Shown here: positions 25,622-34,094 of the stretch, piece after piece
Layout: every line of letters starts with the position of its first letter
Numbering within the stretch: position 1 is the stretch's first letter
Origin: Sphingomonas sp. Root241
Lineage (GTDB): Bacteria > Pseudomonadota > Alphaproteobacteria > Sphingomonadales > Sphingomonadaceae
Direction of reading: 5' to 3'
Length of the DNA stretch: 64,000 nucleotides
Assembly: GCF_001428865.1 (NCBI RefSeq)
Contig: NZ_LMIV01000004.1
Location: 154,028 to 218,027 of the forward strand
Made by a program: the position numbers and the translations under genes
Notes under the pieces: model-generated
What the model was told of the DNA's origin: nothing
The model's input: the letters and a program-made list of their open reading frames with translations, nothing else
Database searches by the model: none

Positions 25622-26938
25622 TTATTCAGCCGCGTCCGCCGCCACCGGCGTCCGTGCCGCTTGCTTGCGATAGTCGAAAGTCGCGAGGCTGGATGCCTTC
25701 ATCTCGATCGAGAAGCCCGGCGCGGTCGGTGCGCGATAGGCGCCGTCCTCCACCACGCACGGATCCAGGAAATGCTCGTGGAGATGATCGACATATTCGA
25801 TCACGCGCCCGTCCGTCGTGCCGGCGAAGCAGAGATAGTCGAGCATCGCGAGGTGCTGGACATATTCGCACAGCCCCACGCCGCCGGCGTGCGGGCACAC
25901 CGGCAGGTCGTATTTCGCCGCCATCAGCAGCACGGCCAGCACTTCGTTGACGCCGCCCAGCCGGCACGCGTCGATCTGCACCACGTCGATCGCGCCGCGC
26001 ATGATGAACTGTTTGAAGACCACCCGGTTCTGACACATCTCGCCGGTCGCGACGCGCATCGGCGCCACCGCTTCGCGGATCTGTCGATGTCCCTCGACAT
26101 CGTCGGGGCTGGTCGGCTCCTCGATGAACCAGGGATCGGCGAAGGCCAGGGCGCCGAGATGGCGGACCGCCTGGTCGACTTCCCAGACCTGGTTCGCGTC
26201 GATCATCAGCTTTCGCTCGGGCCCCAATACCTCGCGCGCGATCGCCACGCGGCGGATGTCGTCCTCGACCGATTGCCCGACCTTCAGCTTCACATGATCG
26301 AAGCCCTCCGCCACTGCTTCTCGGCACAGCCGTTCGAGCTTGGCGTCCGAATAACCCAGCCAGCCCGCCGAAGTGGTGTAGGCCGGATAGCCCTTGTCGA
26401 GCAGCGTCGCGACGCGCTCCGCCTTGCCCGCGGCGCGCGTCTCCAGCAGCGCCACGCCTTCCTCGGGGGTGATGCAGTCGGTGATGTAGCGAAAGTCGAT
26501 CAGTCCGATTAGCTCGGCAGGCGACATTTCGCCGATCAGCTGCCACAGCGGCTTGCCCGCCGCCTTGGCGAGCAGGTCCCACACCGCATTGACCACCGCG
26601 CCGGTGGCGAGATGGATCACGCCCTTCTCGGGACCGATCCAGCGCAATTGGCTGTCGCCGGTGATGTGCCGCCAGAATCGCGCGCCGTCCGCGCGGATCC
26701 AGTCGAGGTCGAGCCCCTCGACCAGTGGGGCGAGCGCCTCGATCGCCGCGCAGACTATGTCGTTGCCGCGGCCGATGGTGAAGGTCAGGCCGTGGCCCTC
26801 GAGAGCGGGATCGTCGGTCTCGAGGATGCAATAGGCCGCCGAATAATCCGGATCGGGATTCATCGCGTCGGACCCGTCGAGCATCTGCGACGTGGGGAAG
26901 CGGACGTCGAGTACGCGCAATTTGCGGATGATGGCCAT
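25622..26938 (-). CDS. L-fuconate dehydratase (enolase superfamily)
   Basis: This 438-residue cytoplasmic enzyme dehydrates L-fuconate to 2-keto-3-deoxy-L-fuconate in the non-phosphorylated L-fucose pathway. It opens with the family sequence VLDVRFPTSQMLDGSDAMNPDPDYSAAY. Enolase-superfamily residues are all in place: K217 and K219 in KLKVGQ, metal ligands D247 (MIDANQ), E273 (WFIEEP) and E300 (TGEM), and H350 in CPHAGGVGLCE. These match the Xanthomonas FucD residues almost number for number. It is divergent from the mutarotase gene. The dehydrogenase and lactonase that would feed it are not in the window. Confidence 0.95.
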   Translation of the reverse strand: MAIIRKLRVLDVRFPTSQMLDGSDAMNPDPDYSAAYCILETDDPALEGHGLTFTIGRGNDIVCAAIEALAPLVEGLDLDWIRADGARFWRHITGDSQLRWIGPEKGVIHLATGAVVNAVWDLLAKAAGKPLWQLIGEMSPAELIGLIDFRYITDCITPEEGVALLETRAAGKAERVATLLDKGYPAYTTSAGWLGYSDAKLERLCREAVAEGFDHVKLKVGQSVEDDIRRVAIAREVLGPERKLMIDANQVWEVDQAVRHLGALAFADPWFIEEPTSPDDVEGHRQIREAVAPMRVATGEMCQNRVVFKQFIMRGAIDVVQIDACRLGGVNEVLAVLLMAAKYDLPVCPHAGGVGLCEYVQHLAMLDYLCFAGTTDGRVIEYVDHLHEHFLDPCVVEDGAYRAPTAPGFSIEMKASSLATFDYRKQAARTPVAADAAE

Positions 26939-27164
26939 TACGCGGAGACCAGCTCCCGATGCGCCTGCCGGCTCGTCATGCGTGCCCTTTCGATCATCGG
27001 TCTTGCTGCCCCTCCTGCATCGCCCGATAGTCCGGACGATACCATCGCGTGTTCGCAGATGATAACGATTTTCATAGGTGGGAATCGCCTGTGGCGCAAG
27101 TTTCCTGTTGTGTTAAAAGACATGGCGACGGAACCGGACACTGAATCGGGGGAATGGGAGGATA

Positions 27165-27500
27165 ATGACAAGGCGACACTGCTTCGCGCTCGACCTGGTC
27201 GACGATGCTGCGCTCATCGCCGAGTACGAGGCGTACCATGCCCCGGGGGCGGTCTGGCCAATGGTTCTCGACCATCTCCATGCACAAGGCATCGAGGGGA
27301 TGGAGATCTGGCGGACCGGCGACCGCATGGTGATGATCACGCAAGTCGCCGACGACTATCCCCGCGCGGTCGAGGCTCCCCCGGAGATCGCCGAATGGGA
27401 GACGCTGATGTGGCGCTTCCAGCGTGCGCTGCCCCACGCCGCGCCGGGGGAGAAATGGGTGCCGATGCAACGCATCTTCACGTTCGGCGAAACGCGATGA
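27165..27500 (+). CDS. L-rhamnose/L-fucose mutarotase (RhaM-type)
   Basis: This 111-residue protein of the RhaM/DUF718 dimeric alpha-beta barrel family has YEAYHAPGAVWPMVLDHL, containing the catalytic tyrosine-histidine region, and IEGMEIWRTGDRMVMI. It ends with the typical WVPMQRIFTF. These enzymes speed the change between alpha and beta anomers of a deoxysugar. Between a fuconate dehydratase and a fucose permease the likely substrate is L-fucose, but L-rhamnose cannot be excluded. GGGAGG precedes ATG 27165. The 226-base gap to the divergent dehydratase gene must hold both promoters. Confidence 0.92.
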   Translation: MTRRHCFALDLVDDAALIAEYEAYHAPGAVWPMVLDHLHAQGIEGMEIWRTGDRMVMITQVADDYPRAVEAPPEIAEWETLMWRFQRALPHAAPGEKWVPMQRIFTFGETR

Positions 27501-27535
27501 TCGCGAATCGGGCGTCTGCCCGGGCCGCCTGATTC

Positions 27536-28327
27536 TCAGATGCGGCTGTCGCCCTCGACGAGCTGCTCGGAGATTTGCTCGGCCGCGAGCCGGACCAGTT
27601 CGCCGGTCTCCTTCGGCGAGATCGAAGGCTGGAGCTTCTTGAGATAGGGCACGGTCAGCGCCGCCGCGGCCATCCCGCCGCGCATCACTGGTGCCGAGAT
27701 ATCGGTGACGCCCGCGACGAACTTGCTCGGCGTGAGTTCGACCTGACGCTCGCGAATCTCGTCGGCATGCGCGCGGAACGCCGCCAGCTCGGCTTCCGGA
27801 AGCTGCGGATCGAGCAGGCTCTCCCAGCGGCGGCGCACATCCTCGGGCTGGAAGGCGTAGAGCACCACTCCCGACGCCGCCTGCACCAGCGGCCGGCGAT
27901 AGCCGACGCGCACCGAGAAGCCGAGCTGCTCGCTCGACTCCATCCGCGCGACCACCACCATCTCGCCCTGGGTGTGCAATGCGAGATGACAGGATTGACC
28001 GACGCTCGATGCGAGCTGGCGCATCACCGGCAGCGCTGCCTCGATCAGGTTGCGCGTGCGCGGCTGCTGCATGCCCAGCGAGAACAGCCGGTCGGTCAGC
28101 CGATAGCCTTCGTTCGACGGATCCTGCTCGATATAGCCGCGGAACTCGAGCACCTGGACCATGCGGAACAGCTCGCCATGCGAGCGCTCGAGCCGGTTGA
28201 CGATGGCGGTCAAAGTCATCGGCCGCGCCTCGGTCGCGAGCAGTTCGAGGACGTCGATTCCTTTTTCGAGCGCGGGGGCCCGATAGCGCGAGTCGATCTC
28301 GCTTTTGTCTTCAGCGGCCTTCTTCAC
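27536..28327 (-). CDS. IclR-family transcriptional regulator
   Basis: This 263-residue regulator begins at GTG 28327 (KKAAEDKSEIDSRYRAPALEKG). The N-terminal winged helix (GIDVLELLATEARPMTLTAIVNRLERSHGELFRMVQVLEFRGYIE) is followed by the IclR effector-binding domain (GQSCHLALHTQGEMVVVARMES, then AASGVVLYAF). It is divergent from the FucP permease gene and close to the dehydratase and mutarotase genes, so it is the best local candidate to control the deoxysugar genes. The effector is probably a pathway sugar or sugar acid. This is inference from position. Confidence 0.92.
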   Translation of the reverse strand: MKKAAEDKSEIDSRYRAPALEKGIDVLELLATEARPMTLTAIVNRLERSHGELFRMVQVLEFRGYIEQDPSNEGYRLTDRLFSLGMQQPRTRNLIEAALPVMRQLASSVGQSCHLALHTQGEMVVVARMESSEQLGFSVRVGYRRPLVQAASGVVLYAFQPEDVRRRWESLLDPQLPEAELAAFRAHADEIRERQVELTPSKFVAGVTDISAPVMRGGMAAAALTVPYLKKLQPSISPKETGELVRLAAEQISEQLVEGDSRI

Positions 28328-28483
28328 GGCACCCCCTCATGGCGTTCTTGCCCGCACCGTGTAACTGTTGCCGGCTCCGGAATGAAGACGGAGCGGCACA
28401 GAGGGCGCGGCGGAAAAGTTGCATTCGTATGTGAAGAGTGTTTTTATATGCGCAAGCCCCGGAGAGGGCCATTGGAGGAGAGA

Positions 28484-29794
28484 ATGAGCCACATGGAAGC
28501 CCGAGCTCCATTCGCCGCGCCGGAGGCGCTGCCGCGCGGCCGCCATGCCGTCGCAGGGCTGCTCCCGATCATTCTGATCGTCGCCTTGTTCTTCCTCTGG
28601 GGCGTCGCGAACAATTTGAACGACGTGCTGATCGCGCACTTCAAGAAGCTGTTCACGCTGAGCGACCTGCAGGCGGGACTCGTCCAGTCGGCTTTCTATC
28701 TCGGCTATTTCTGCCTCGCGATTCCCGCCGCTTTGTTCATGCGCGCACGGGGCTATCGCGCTGCCGTGCTGACCGGACTGGGTCTCTACGGGCTCGGCGC
28801 GTTGCTCTTCTGGCCGGCGGCGGGTGCGCAGAGCTATCCCTTCTTCCTCGCCGCATTGTTCGTGATCGCCAGCGGCCTCGCCTTCCTCGAAACCTCCGCC
28901 AACCCCCTGATCGCGCGGCTGGGATCGGAGGAGACCGCCTCGCGGCGCCTCAACCTCGCCCAAGCGTTCAACCCGCTCGGGTCAATCACCGGCGTCGTGC
29001 TCGGTAGCCAATTCATCCTGTCGGGCGTGACGGTCTCGCCCGCGCAGCTGCAGGCGATGACGCCCGCCGCGCTCGAGGCATGGCGCGCGAGCGAAGCCTC
29101 CTCGGTCCAGCTCCCTTACCTGGTGATCGGCCTCGTCGTGATCGGCTGGGCGATATTGATCCGTGTCGTCCGGTTTCCTCCGGTGGCGACCGAGAGCGAC
29201 GTCGACGAAGGCGTCGGCGCGATCGATGACTTCCGCTCGCTGCTGCGCGAGCGCCGGCTGCTGTTCGGTGTCGTCGCGCAATTCTTCTATGTCGGCGCGC
29301 AGGTCGGGGTCTGGAGCTATCTGATCCGCTATGCGCAGGTCGCGGTGCCCGGGACCGACGAACACCGCGCCGCCAGCTATCTCACCCTCTCGCTGGCGCT
29401 GTTCATGGTCGGGCGTTTCGCGGGGGTCATGCTGATGGGCCGTATCGCGGCGCTACCGCTGCTAGCGAGCTTTGCCGGCATTTCAGCTCTTTTGTGCGTT
29501 GTTGCTGCCGCGATGGGCGGTTTCGCCGGAACTGCCGCGCTCGTCGCGACGAGCTTCTTCATGTCGATCATGTTCCCGACGATTTTCGCAGAATCGGTGG
29601 CGGGGCTGGGCGCGCGGACCAAATCGGCGGCGGCTCTGCTCGTGATGGCGATCATCGGCGGTGCGGTCCTGACCGCGGCGATGGGCTATACATCGGACGC
29701 GAGCGGCTCGATCCTGTGGGCGATGCTGGTGCCGGCCCTGTGTTTTCTCGTCGTCATGGCCTTCGCACTGCGGGCGAGGACGTTGCGGATCTGA
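28484..29794 (+). CDS. fucP: FucP-type sugar/proton symporter (MFS)
   Basis: This 436-residue inner-membrane permease has twelve predicted membrane segments. ATG 28484 follows GGAGGAG; an earlier in-frame region adds only the divergent promoter. The FucP signature FFLWGVANNLNDVLIAHF with VQSAFYLGYF is complete, and LETSANPLIARLGSEE is another strong family motif. Family members bring L-fucose, glucose/galactose or other sugars across the inner membrane with a proton. The neighbouring fuconate dehydratase and mutarotase favour L-fucose or a similar deoxysugar. Regulation by the divergent IclR protein is likely. Confidence 0.93.
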   Translation: MSHMEARAPFAAPEALPRGRHAVAGLLPIILIVALFFLWGVANNLNDVLIAHFKKLFTLSDLQAGLVQSAFYLGYFCLAIPAALFMRARGYRAAVLTGLGLYGLGALLFWPAAGAQSYPFFLAALFVIASGLAFLETSANPLIARLGSEETASRRLNLAQAFNPLGSITGVVLGSQFILSGVTVSPAQLQAMTPAALEAWRASEASSVQLPYLVIGLVVIGWAILIRVVRFPPVATESDVDEGVGAIDDFRSLLRERRLLFGVVAQFFYVGAQVGVWSYLIRYAQVAVPGTDEHRAASYLTLSLALFMVGRFAGVMLMGRIAALPLLASFAGISALLCVVAAAMGGFAGTAALVATSFFMSIMFPTIFAESVAGLGARTKSAAALLVMAIIGGAVLTAAMGYTSDASGSILWAMLVPALCFLVVMAFALRARTLRI

Positions 29795-30187
29795 TCCGTC
29801 GTGCACCAGGCCCGATTCGGATCAATTCGACTCGCGGAAAAATGCGATCGCGTGCTTTCAATGTCCATGGCGAGGGCCCATGCATCCGGCGCGATCTGGC
29901 AGGCGTTCTTGCCGAGCTGATTGATCTGGGGACCGCCTGGCTGGACCTGAACTTTACCGCAAGCCATGGCAAATAGCCGGAAATTGCGCGATCGCTCCTG
30001 CCGGCCGAACGTCGGGCGCGGTGTCCGGAGCGGGCTTACCGGCTAGCGGTGCAGGACGGCCGGGCGGCGGAAAAGGGAGTTAAACGCCGCCCGACCGCAC
30101 CCCTTAGGGGGGAACCCTCCGGAGCTCAACCTTCATACTCCTGAATACGTGTCGCGGCCAGTACGGAGAATCCCCGTAACGGGACAA
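29795..30187. other. Intergenic stretch between converging fucP and glycosidase genes
   Basis: About 390 bases hold a strong hairpin at 30061-30093 and no convincing gene. A 44-codon frame near 29840-29976 lacks a ribosome binding site and any known domain. Confidence 0.6.
30061..30093. terminator. Hairpin between converging genes, probable terminator
   Basis: CGGGCGGCG (30061-30069) pairs perfectly with CGCCGCCCG (30085-30093) across a 15-base loop. It lies between the ends of two converging transcription units. There is no long T run, so efficiency is uncertain. Confidence 0.5.
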
Positions 30188-32440
30188 TCAGGGCAGCGGC
30201 CGGATGCCCTCGGTGCGGACTTTCCAGCCATGGCGGGGAAATCCAGGCGCGGTCCCCGACGAGCCTTCCCATCCCGCGGCCATCATCCCCACCGCCAGCA
30301 GCAGCGATCCATTCGACGGGAAATAGGTTTCGGCGGCGCGCGCATAGCCCGGTCCGTCGGGTCCCGCGCTTCCGCCGGCGGCGGCAGGGCCCACCAACTG
30401 CCTCTCCGCTTCCAGATGGACACGGGGGGTCATCCCGCTCACGCCCCAGCGATTATTGGGCAGGTCGCGAAACAGCCAATCGACTGCTTTCTCCGGATCG
30501 CCGAGCCGTGCCGCGGTCATCGCGGCCACGGGGAAGTCCCAGCCCCAGGTCTGACGCAGGTCCCAATGCGACTCGGTGGCGGTGAGCGTGCGGCGCATGG
30601 TGGCCCGATCGACCCGGCTCCCCGGGATCAGCCCGAACGCCATCAGGAAGGACGGATGATCGCGGTTGAGGCAGTGCGGCGGCGTTGCGTGGCGGCTGCA
30701 CGCGAGCGAGGCGGCGGTGCGCCAGAAATCGGGTTCGGTCTCGACGGGCAGATAGAGGCCGTCGCGCTCGGTCGGCGACGCGAGGCCGGCGATCACGCGA
30801 TCCCATTCCCTATTGCGCGCCAGCCCGCGCCGCTCGCGCCAACTTTGCGCGGTGCCGAGCGCCCAACGATAATATTCGAGCTCGAACGTCGGATTGACCG
30901 TGGTCAGCGGCGGATGATTCTCCTGCACCGGAATGATCGGCGGGCCGAGGGCGTAGCGTTCGCCATCGCGACGCGGCCAACTCGCGAGCAGTTGCGCGGT
31001 CTGCTCGACCATCTCGCCGTAGCGCGCCAGCGTCGCCCGGTCGCTGCGCGTGCGCCAGACCATTTCGGCCAGATAGATCGGGTGCGGCTGTTGCCACATG
31101 ATGAACGGATTGACCGTGCTCGGGCTGTTCCAGCCATTGGGCCCGGCCATCTTGCTCCACCAAGCGCCTTCGACGCCATGGCGCCGCGCGACTTGCCGGG
31201 CGAAGGGCAGTGCCTGCAGATACCAGGCGAGGCTGCGTTCGAGCAGCTCCGGGCGGCCCCAGCTGGCCCAATGCGCGCCGTGGAATATCAGCATCTCGAG
31301 GTGGAACTTGCCGTTCCAGCTGTTCGAGAACAGGCCTTCCTCCTGCGGTGGATATGCACCTGCCTGATTGATCGCCGCGAGATATTGCGAGAGCACCACG
31401 CGCCGCTCGAGCTCGGCCGCCCGCGGATCGGTGCTGCCGCTGAAATCCACCGCGCCGCCGCGCATCCAATAGTCGCGCCAATGTCGTGCGACTGCGGCCA
31501 CGTCGAAGGCACCCGGCTGCCGCCGCTCGCGATCGAAGCTGATGGTGACATCCAGCCGTTCGCCACCGCGGCGAAGCGCACGAAAGCCGTGCGTGCCGGT
31601 GCGCCTTACGGCGCCGCCCAGGGCATGGATCGTCGAATAGTGAAGCGTGTCGTCGAGCTGTCGCTCGGCCACCAGTCGATCGGGGCGCTGCTCGAGGATG
31701 CGGGTGCGGTGTGCATCGTCGTGCGTCCAGTCCGAAGGATCGGGATTGAGCTTCGCCGAGACGCCCGGATAGCGCATATCGACACCGATCCGGCCCGCTG
31801 CGACCAGCGGCGAGCGGATCGACACCATCACCATGTCGCGTGTCGGATGCACCCAGGTCTCGACGCGCACCGGCTGGCCGTCGAACACGAATCTGCTGGT
31901 CAGCGATCCCGACCAGAGATCGAGCTTCTGGCGGGTCGCGGACAAGTCGCTGAACTGCGCCTGCGCCCCGTCGCGCCGGAGCAGCGCCAGTCCGATCCGG
32001 CCGAGCGAGAAGCGGTGCGGATTCTCGCGCAGCCATTGCAACGCCGGCCTCTTCTCGATCTCGGACCAGTCGCGGACCCACGGATAAGGCTGGTTGCCGC
32101 GCCCGGGGACCGGCACCATCACCAGCCCGTCGCGCTCGGTATAGCCCTTGGGGTTGGGGAAGCTGTGCCACGCCCATTGCGCCATGGTCAGCAGCGGCGC
32201 GATCGGTGAATATTGCTCGGGAAAGGTCTGTAGCCCGGTGATGTCGGCAGTGAAGCCGAGATTGCCGTTGCCGAGCATCAGCGGGGCGTGCGGGTCGACG
32301 CGAGTGAGCGTCACGTTGTGGCGCGTCACCAGGGCGTGGCGGTCGATCGGTTGGGCGGGGGCGGGGGCGGCGACCGCTGCCACCTCACATACCGTCACCC
32401 CCGCGAAGGCGGCGAGCGAGCAAAAGCCCCGCCGCCTCAT
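30188..32440 (-). CDS. Secreted six-hairpin glycosidase-like protein (GH95/GH65 clan type)
   Basis: This 750-residue secreted protein has an N-terminal beta-sandwich (about 45-300) and an (alpha/alpha)6-barrel with AINQAGAYPPQEEGLFSNSWNGKFHLEMLIFHGAHW and MAGPNGWNSPSTVNPFIMWQQPHPIYLAEM. This layout belongs to glycosidases such as GH95 alpha-L-fucosidases and GH65 phosphorylases, but I cannot fix the family. An exo-acting enzyme that releases a deoxysugar for the fucose pathway would fit. The signal peptide (CSLAAFAGVTVCEVAAVAAPAPA) is odd: AFAGVTV is encoded by a partial intergenic repeat. The gene is the third in a minus-strand group with oxidoreductase and lactate dehydrogenase genes. Confidence 0.8.
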   Translation of the reverse strand: MRRRGFCSLAAFAGVTVCEVAAVAAPAPAQPIDRHALVTRHNVTLTRVDPHAPLMLGNGNLGFTADITGLQTFPEQYSPIAPLLTMAQWAWHSFPNPKGYTERDGLVMVPVPGRGNQPYPWVRDWSEIEKRPALQWLRENPHRFSLGRIGLALLRRDGAQAQFSDLSATRQKLDLWSGSLTSRFVFDGQPVRVETWVHPTRDMVMVSIRSPLVAAGRIGVDMRYPGVSAKLNPDPSDWTHDDAHRTRILEQRPDRLVAERQLDDTLHYSTIHALGGAVRRTGTHGFRALRRGGERLDVTISFDRERRQPGAFDVAAVARHWRDYWMRGGAVDFSGSTDPRAAELERRVVLSQYLAAINQAGAYPPQEEGLFSNSWNGKFHLEMLIFHGAHWASWGRPELLERSLAWYLQALPFARQVARRHGVEGAWWSKMAGPNGWNSPSTVNPFIMWQQPHPIYLAEMVWRTRSDRATLARYGEMVEQTAQLLASWPRRDGERYALGPPIIPVQENHPPLTTVNPTFELEYYRWALGTAQSWRERRGLARNREWDRVIAGLASPTERDGLYLPVETEPDFWRTAASLACSRHATPPHCLNRDHPSFLMAFGLIPGSRVDRATMRRTLTATESHWDLRQTWGWDFPVAAMTAARLGDPEKAVDWLFRDLPNNRWGVSGMTPRVHLEAERQLVGPAAAGGSAGPDGPGYARAAETYFPSNGSLLLAVGMMAAGWEGSSGTAPGFPRHGWKVRTEGIRPLP
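32392..32417. repeat. Partial CGTCACCCC repeat inside the glycosidase signal-peptide codons
   Basis: ACCGTCACCCCCGCGAAGGC matches the first arm of the intergenic family, then diverges. On the minus strand it encodes AFAGVTV. A full palindrome follows at 32448-32554. Confidence 0.7.
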
Positions 32441-32447
32441 AAAACCG

Positions 32448-32554
32448 CGTCACCCCCGCGAAAGCGGGGGCCCATCTCGTGCGCGAACAGCAAAATGCAC
32501 CGGAGGATTGGTGGACAGAACGGGAGATGGGCCCCCGCTTTCGCGGGGGTGACG
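32448..32554. repeat. CGTCACCCC-type intergenic palindrome
   Basis: The long arms start CGTCACCCCCGCGAAAGCG plus CCCATCTCG and end GCGGGGGTGACG. It closely resembles the copy at 16342-16449. It lies between the oxidoreductase stop and the glycosidase start, and its last arm is the only purine-rich sequence before the glycosidase start codon. Confidence 0.85.
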
Positions 32555-32588
32555 GCTGGTGGGGCGGCCGTGCCAGCCAAAGCCAAAC

Positions 32589-34052
32589 CTATGCCCGCTG
32601 CATCCGCGGCGGCTGGGTCACCGGATCCTTGTGCCCGGGCATCTTCGGATAGTTCGGCCAGTCGAGTCCGGTCACCAATTCGCCGATCTTCACCGGTTTG
32701 CCCGTCTCGAAGCAGCGATTGGCGGCGATCCCGATCAGGATCGAGGCGGCACCACTGCGCTCGTCCGCCGAACGCAACAGCGGGTCCTTCGGCGCGTTCG
32801 GATCGAAGATGTCGGCGAGCATCACTGCGTCGCCGCCGCCATGTCCGCCCGCGCCGGTGGAGGGGACGATGTCGCGCGGATTTCCGCGCATCGGCACGAT
32901 CCGCGTCTTGATACGGTCGCCCTCGTCCTGGTTGCTCGCGCCGGCGACGCCCGCCTGTTCGACCACGCTGTGCTCGAGCCGGCCCTTCGTCCCGTTGAAC
33001 GCGATGTGATAGCCTTCCCACGCATTGAAGGCATTGAGGCTGTAGCTCAGCGTCGTGCCGCCGGCATAGCCGACGATCACGTTCATCGTGTCCTCGATGT
33101 TGATCTCGGGACGCCAGACGCACTGGTCGCGGAAATAGCCGTCATATTTCTCGTTATCGAGATAGAGGGCCTTCAATCCCGGATCGGCGGCCATGTCGAA
33201 GAAGAAGCTGCATTCGGCCTTTTCCGGGCAAGTGTGGCAGCGCTGGTGCGGCCCGTCGAGCCCGAAGCGGCGTGCCATCTCGGGGGTGTAGAATTCGCGC
33301 TTGCCGGTGGCGGCGACGCTGACCGGCAGGTCCGAGAGCCACCAATTGACCAAGTCGAAATGGTGCGTGGCCTTGTGCACCATCAGCCCGCCCGAAATCG
33401 CCTTGTTCGAGTGCCAGCGGCGGAAGTAATCGGCGCCGTGGACGGTGTTGAGCAGCCACTGGAAATCGACCGACAGCACGTCGCCGATCTCGCCCGACAT
33501 CAGCAGCTCCTTCACCTGGCTGCGGAACGGCGAATAGCGATAGTTGAAGGTCACCCGGATGTGCCGGCCGCTGCGCTTGACCGCATCGAGGATGCGCTGC
33601 GCCTTTTCGGCGGTGGTCGTCATCGGCTTTTCGGTGATGACGTCGCAGCCCGCGTCGAGCGTACGGACGACATAATCGTCGTGGAATGCGTCGGGAGTGG
33701 TGACGATTACCGCGTCGGGCTTCAGCTCGCGCAGCATCTTGTCGAAGTCGGCGGCGAGATAGGGCTGGGGCGGCTTGGCGCCCGCCTTGATCGCTTGGCC
33801 GGCCACATAATCGAGCCGGCCGGGATTGGTGTCGCACGCCGCGATCAGCTCGCCATGCGCCTTGTGCGGGCCCCATAAAGCCTGCTGATACATGCGGTTG
33901 CGGCTGCCGACACCGACCGAGACATAACGTTTGCGCTTGTCCGCGGCGGCGCTCGCCGCATGGGCGTCGAGTGCGGTCGCGAGCGCAGTGCCTGCCGCGA
34001 GTCCGCCGAGAACGTCCCGCCGCCGAACGGCAGGTCCTTCGCTACGATCCAT
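32589..34052 (-). CDS. Gfo/Idh/MocA-family oxidoreductase, Tat-type export signal (fucose region)
   Basis: This 487-residue NAD(P)-dependent oxidoreductase family protein has a twin-arginine-like signal (VRRRDVLGGLAAGTALATAL, then AHAASAA), so it is probably folded with cofactor and exported, as with the periplasmic glucose-fructose oxidoreductase of Zymomonas. The Rossmann core follows, with the conserved EKP in VITEKPMTT and DLVNWW. A cysteine cluster CHTCPEKAEC is visible; similar clusters occur in many long Gfo/Idh proteins and may bind metal. It sits 42 bases after the lactate dehydrogenase gene in the same direction. A substrate from the sugar degraded here is likely but unknown. Confidence 0.88.
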   Translation of the reverse strand: MDRSEGPAVRRRDVLGGLAAGTALATALDAHAASAAADKRKRYVSVGVGSRNRMYQQALWGPHKAHGELIAACDTNPGRLDYVAGQAIKAGAKPPQPYLAADFDKMLRELKPDAVIVTTPDAFHDDYVVRTLDAGCDVITEKPMTTTAEKAQRILDAVKRSGRHIRVTFNYRYSPFRSQVKELLMSGEIGDVLSVDFQWLLNTVHGADYFRRWHSNKAISGGLMVHKATHHFDLVNWWLSDLPVSVAATGKREFYTPEMARRFGLDGPHQRCHTCPEKAECSFFFDMAADPGLKALYLDNEKYDGYFRDQCVWRPEINIEDTMNVIVGYAGGTTLSYSLNAFNAWEGYHIAFNGTKGRLEHSVVEQAGVAGASNQDEGDRIKTRIVPMRGNPRDIVPSTGAGGHGGGDAVMLADIFDPNAPKDPLLRSADERSGAASILIGIAANRCFETGKPVKIGELVTGLDWPNYPKMPGHKDPVTQPPRMQRA

Positions 34053-34094
34053 CCTCTATCCTCTCCTGCCGGGCTTTTGTGCCCTTTTTCAACT

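Noticed and set aside
29840..29976. 44-codon frame after fucP
   Set aside because: No Shine-Dalgarno, no family, and it may simply be the 3' untranslated part of the fucP transcript.
30149..32209. 686-codon plus-strand frame opposite the glycosidase
   Set aside because: No signal peptide, domain or ribosome binding site; the minus-strand gene has clear family motifs.
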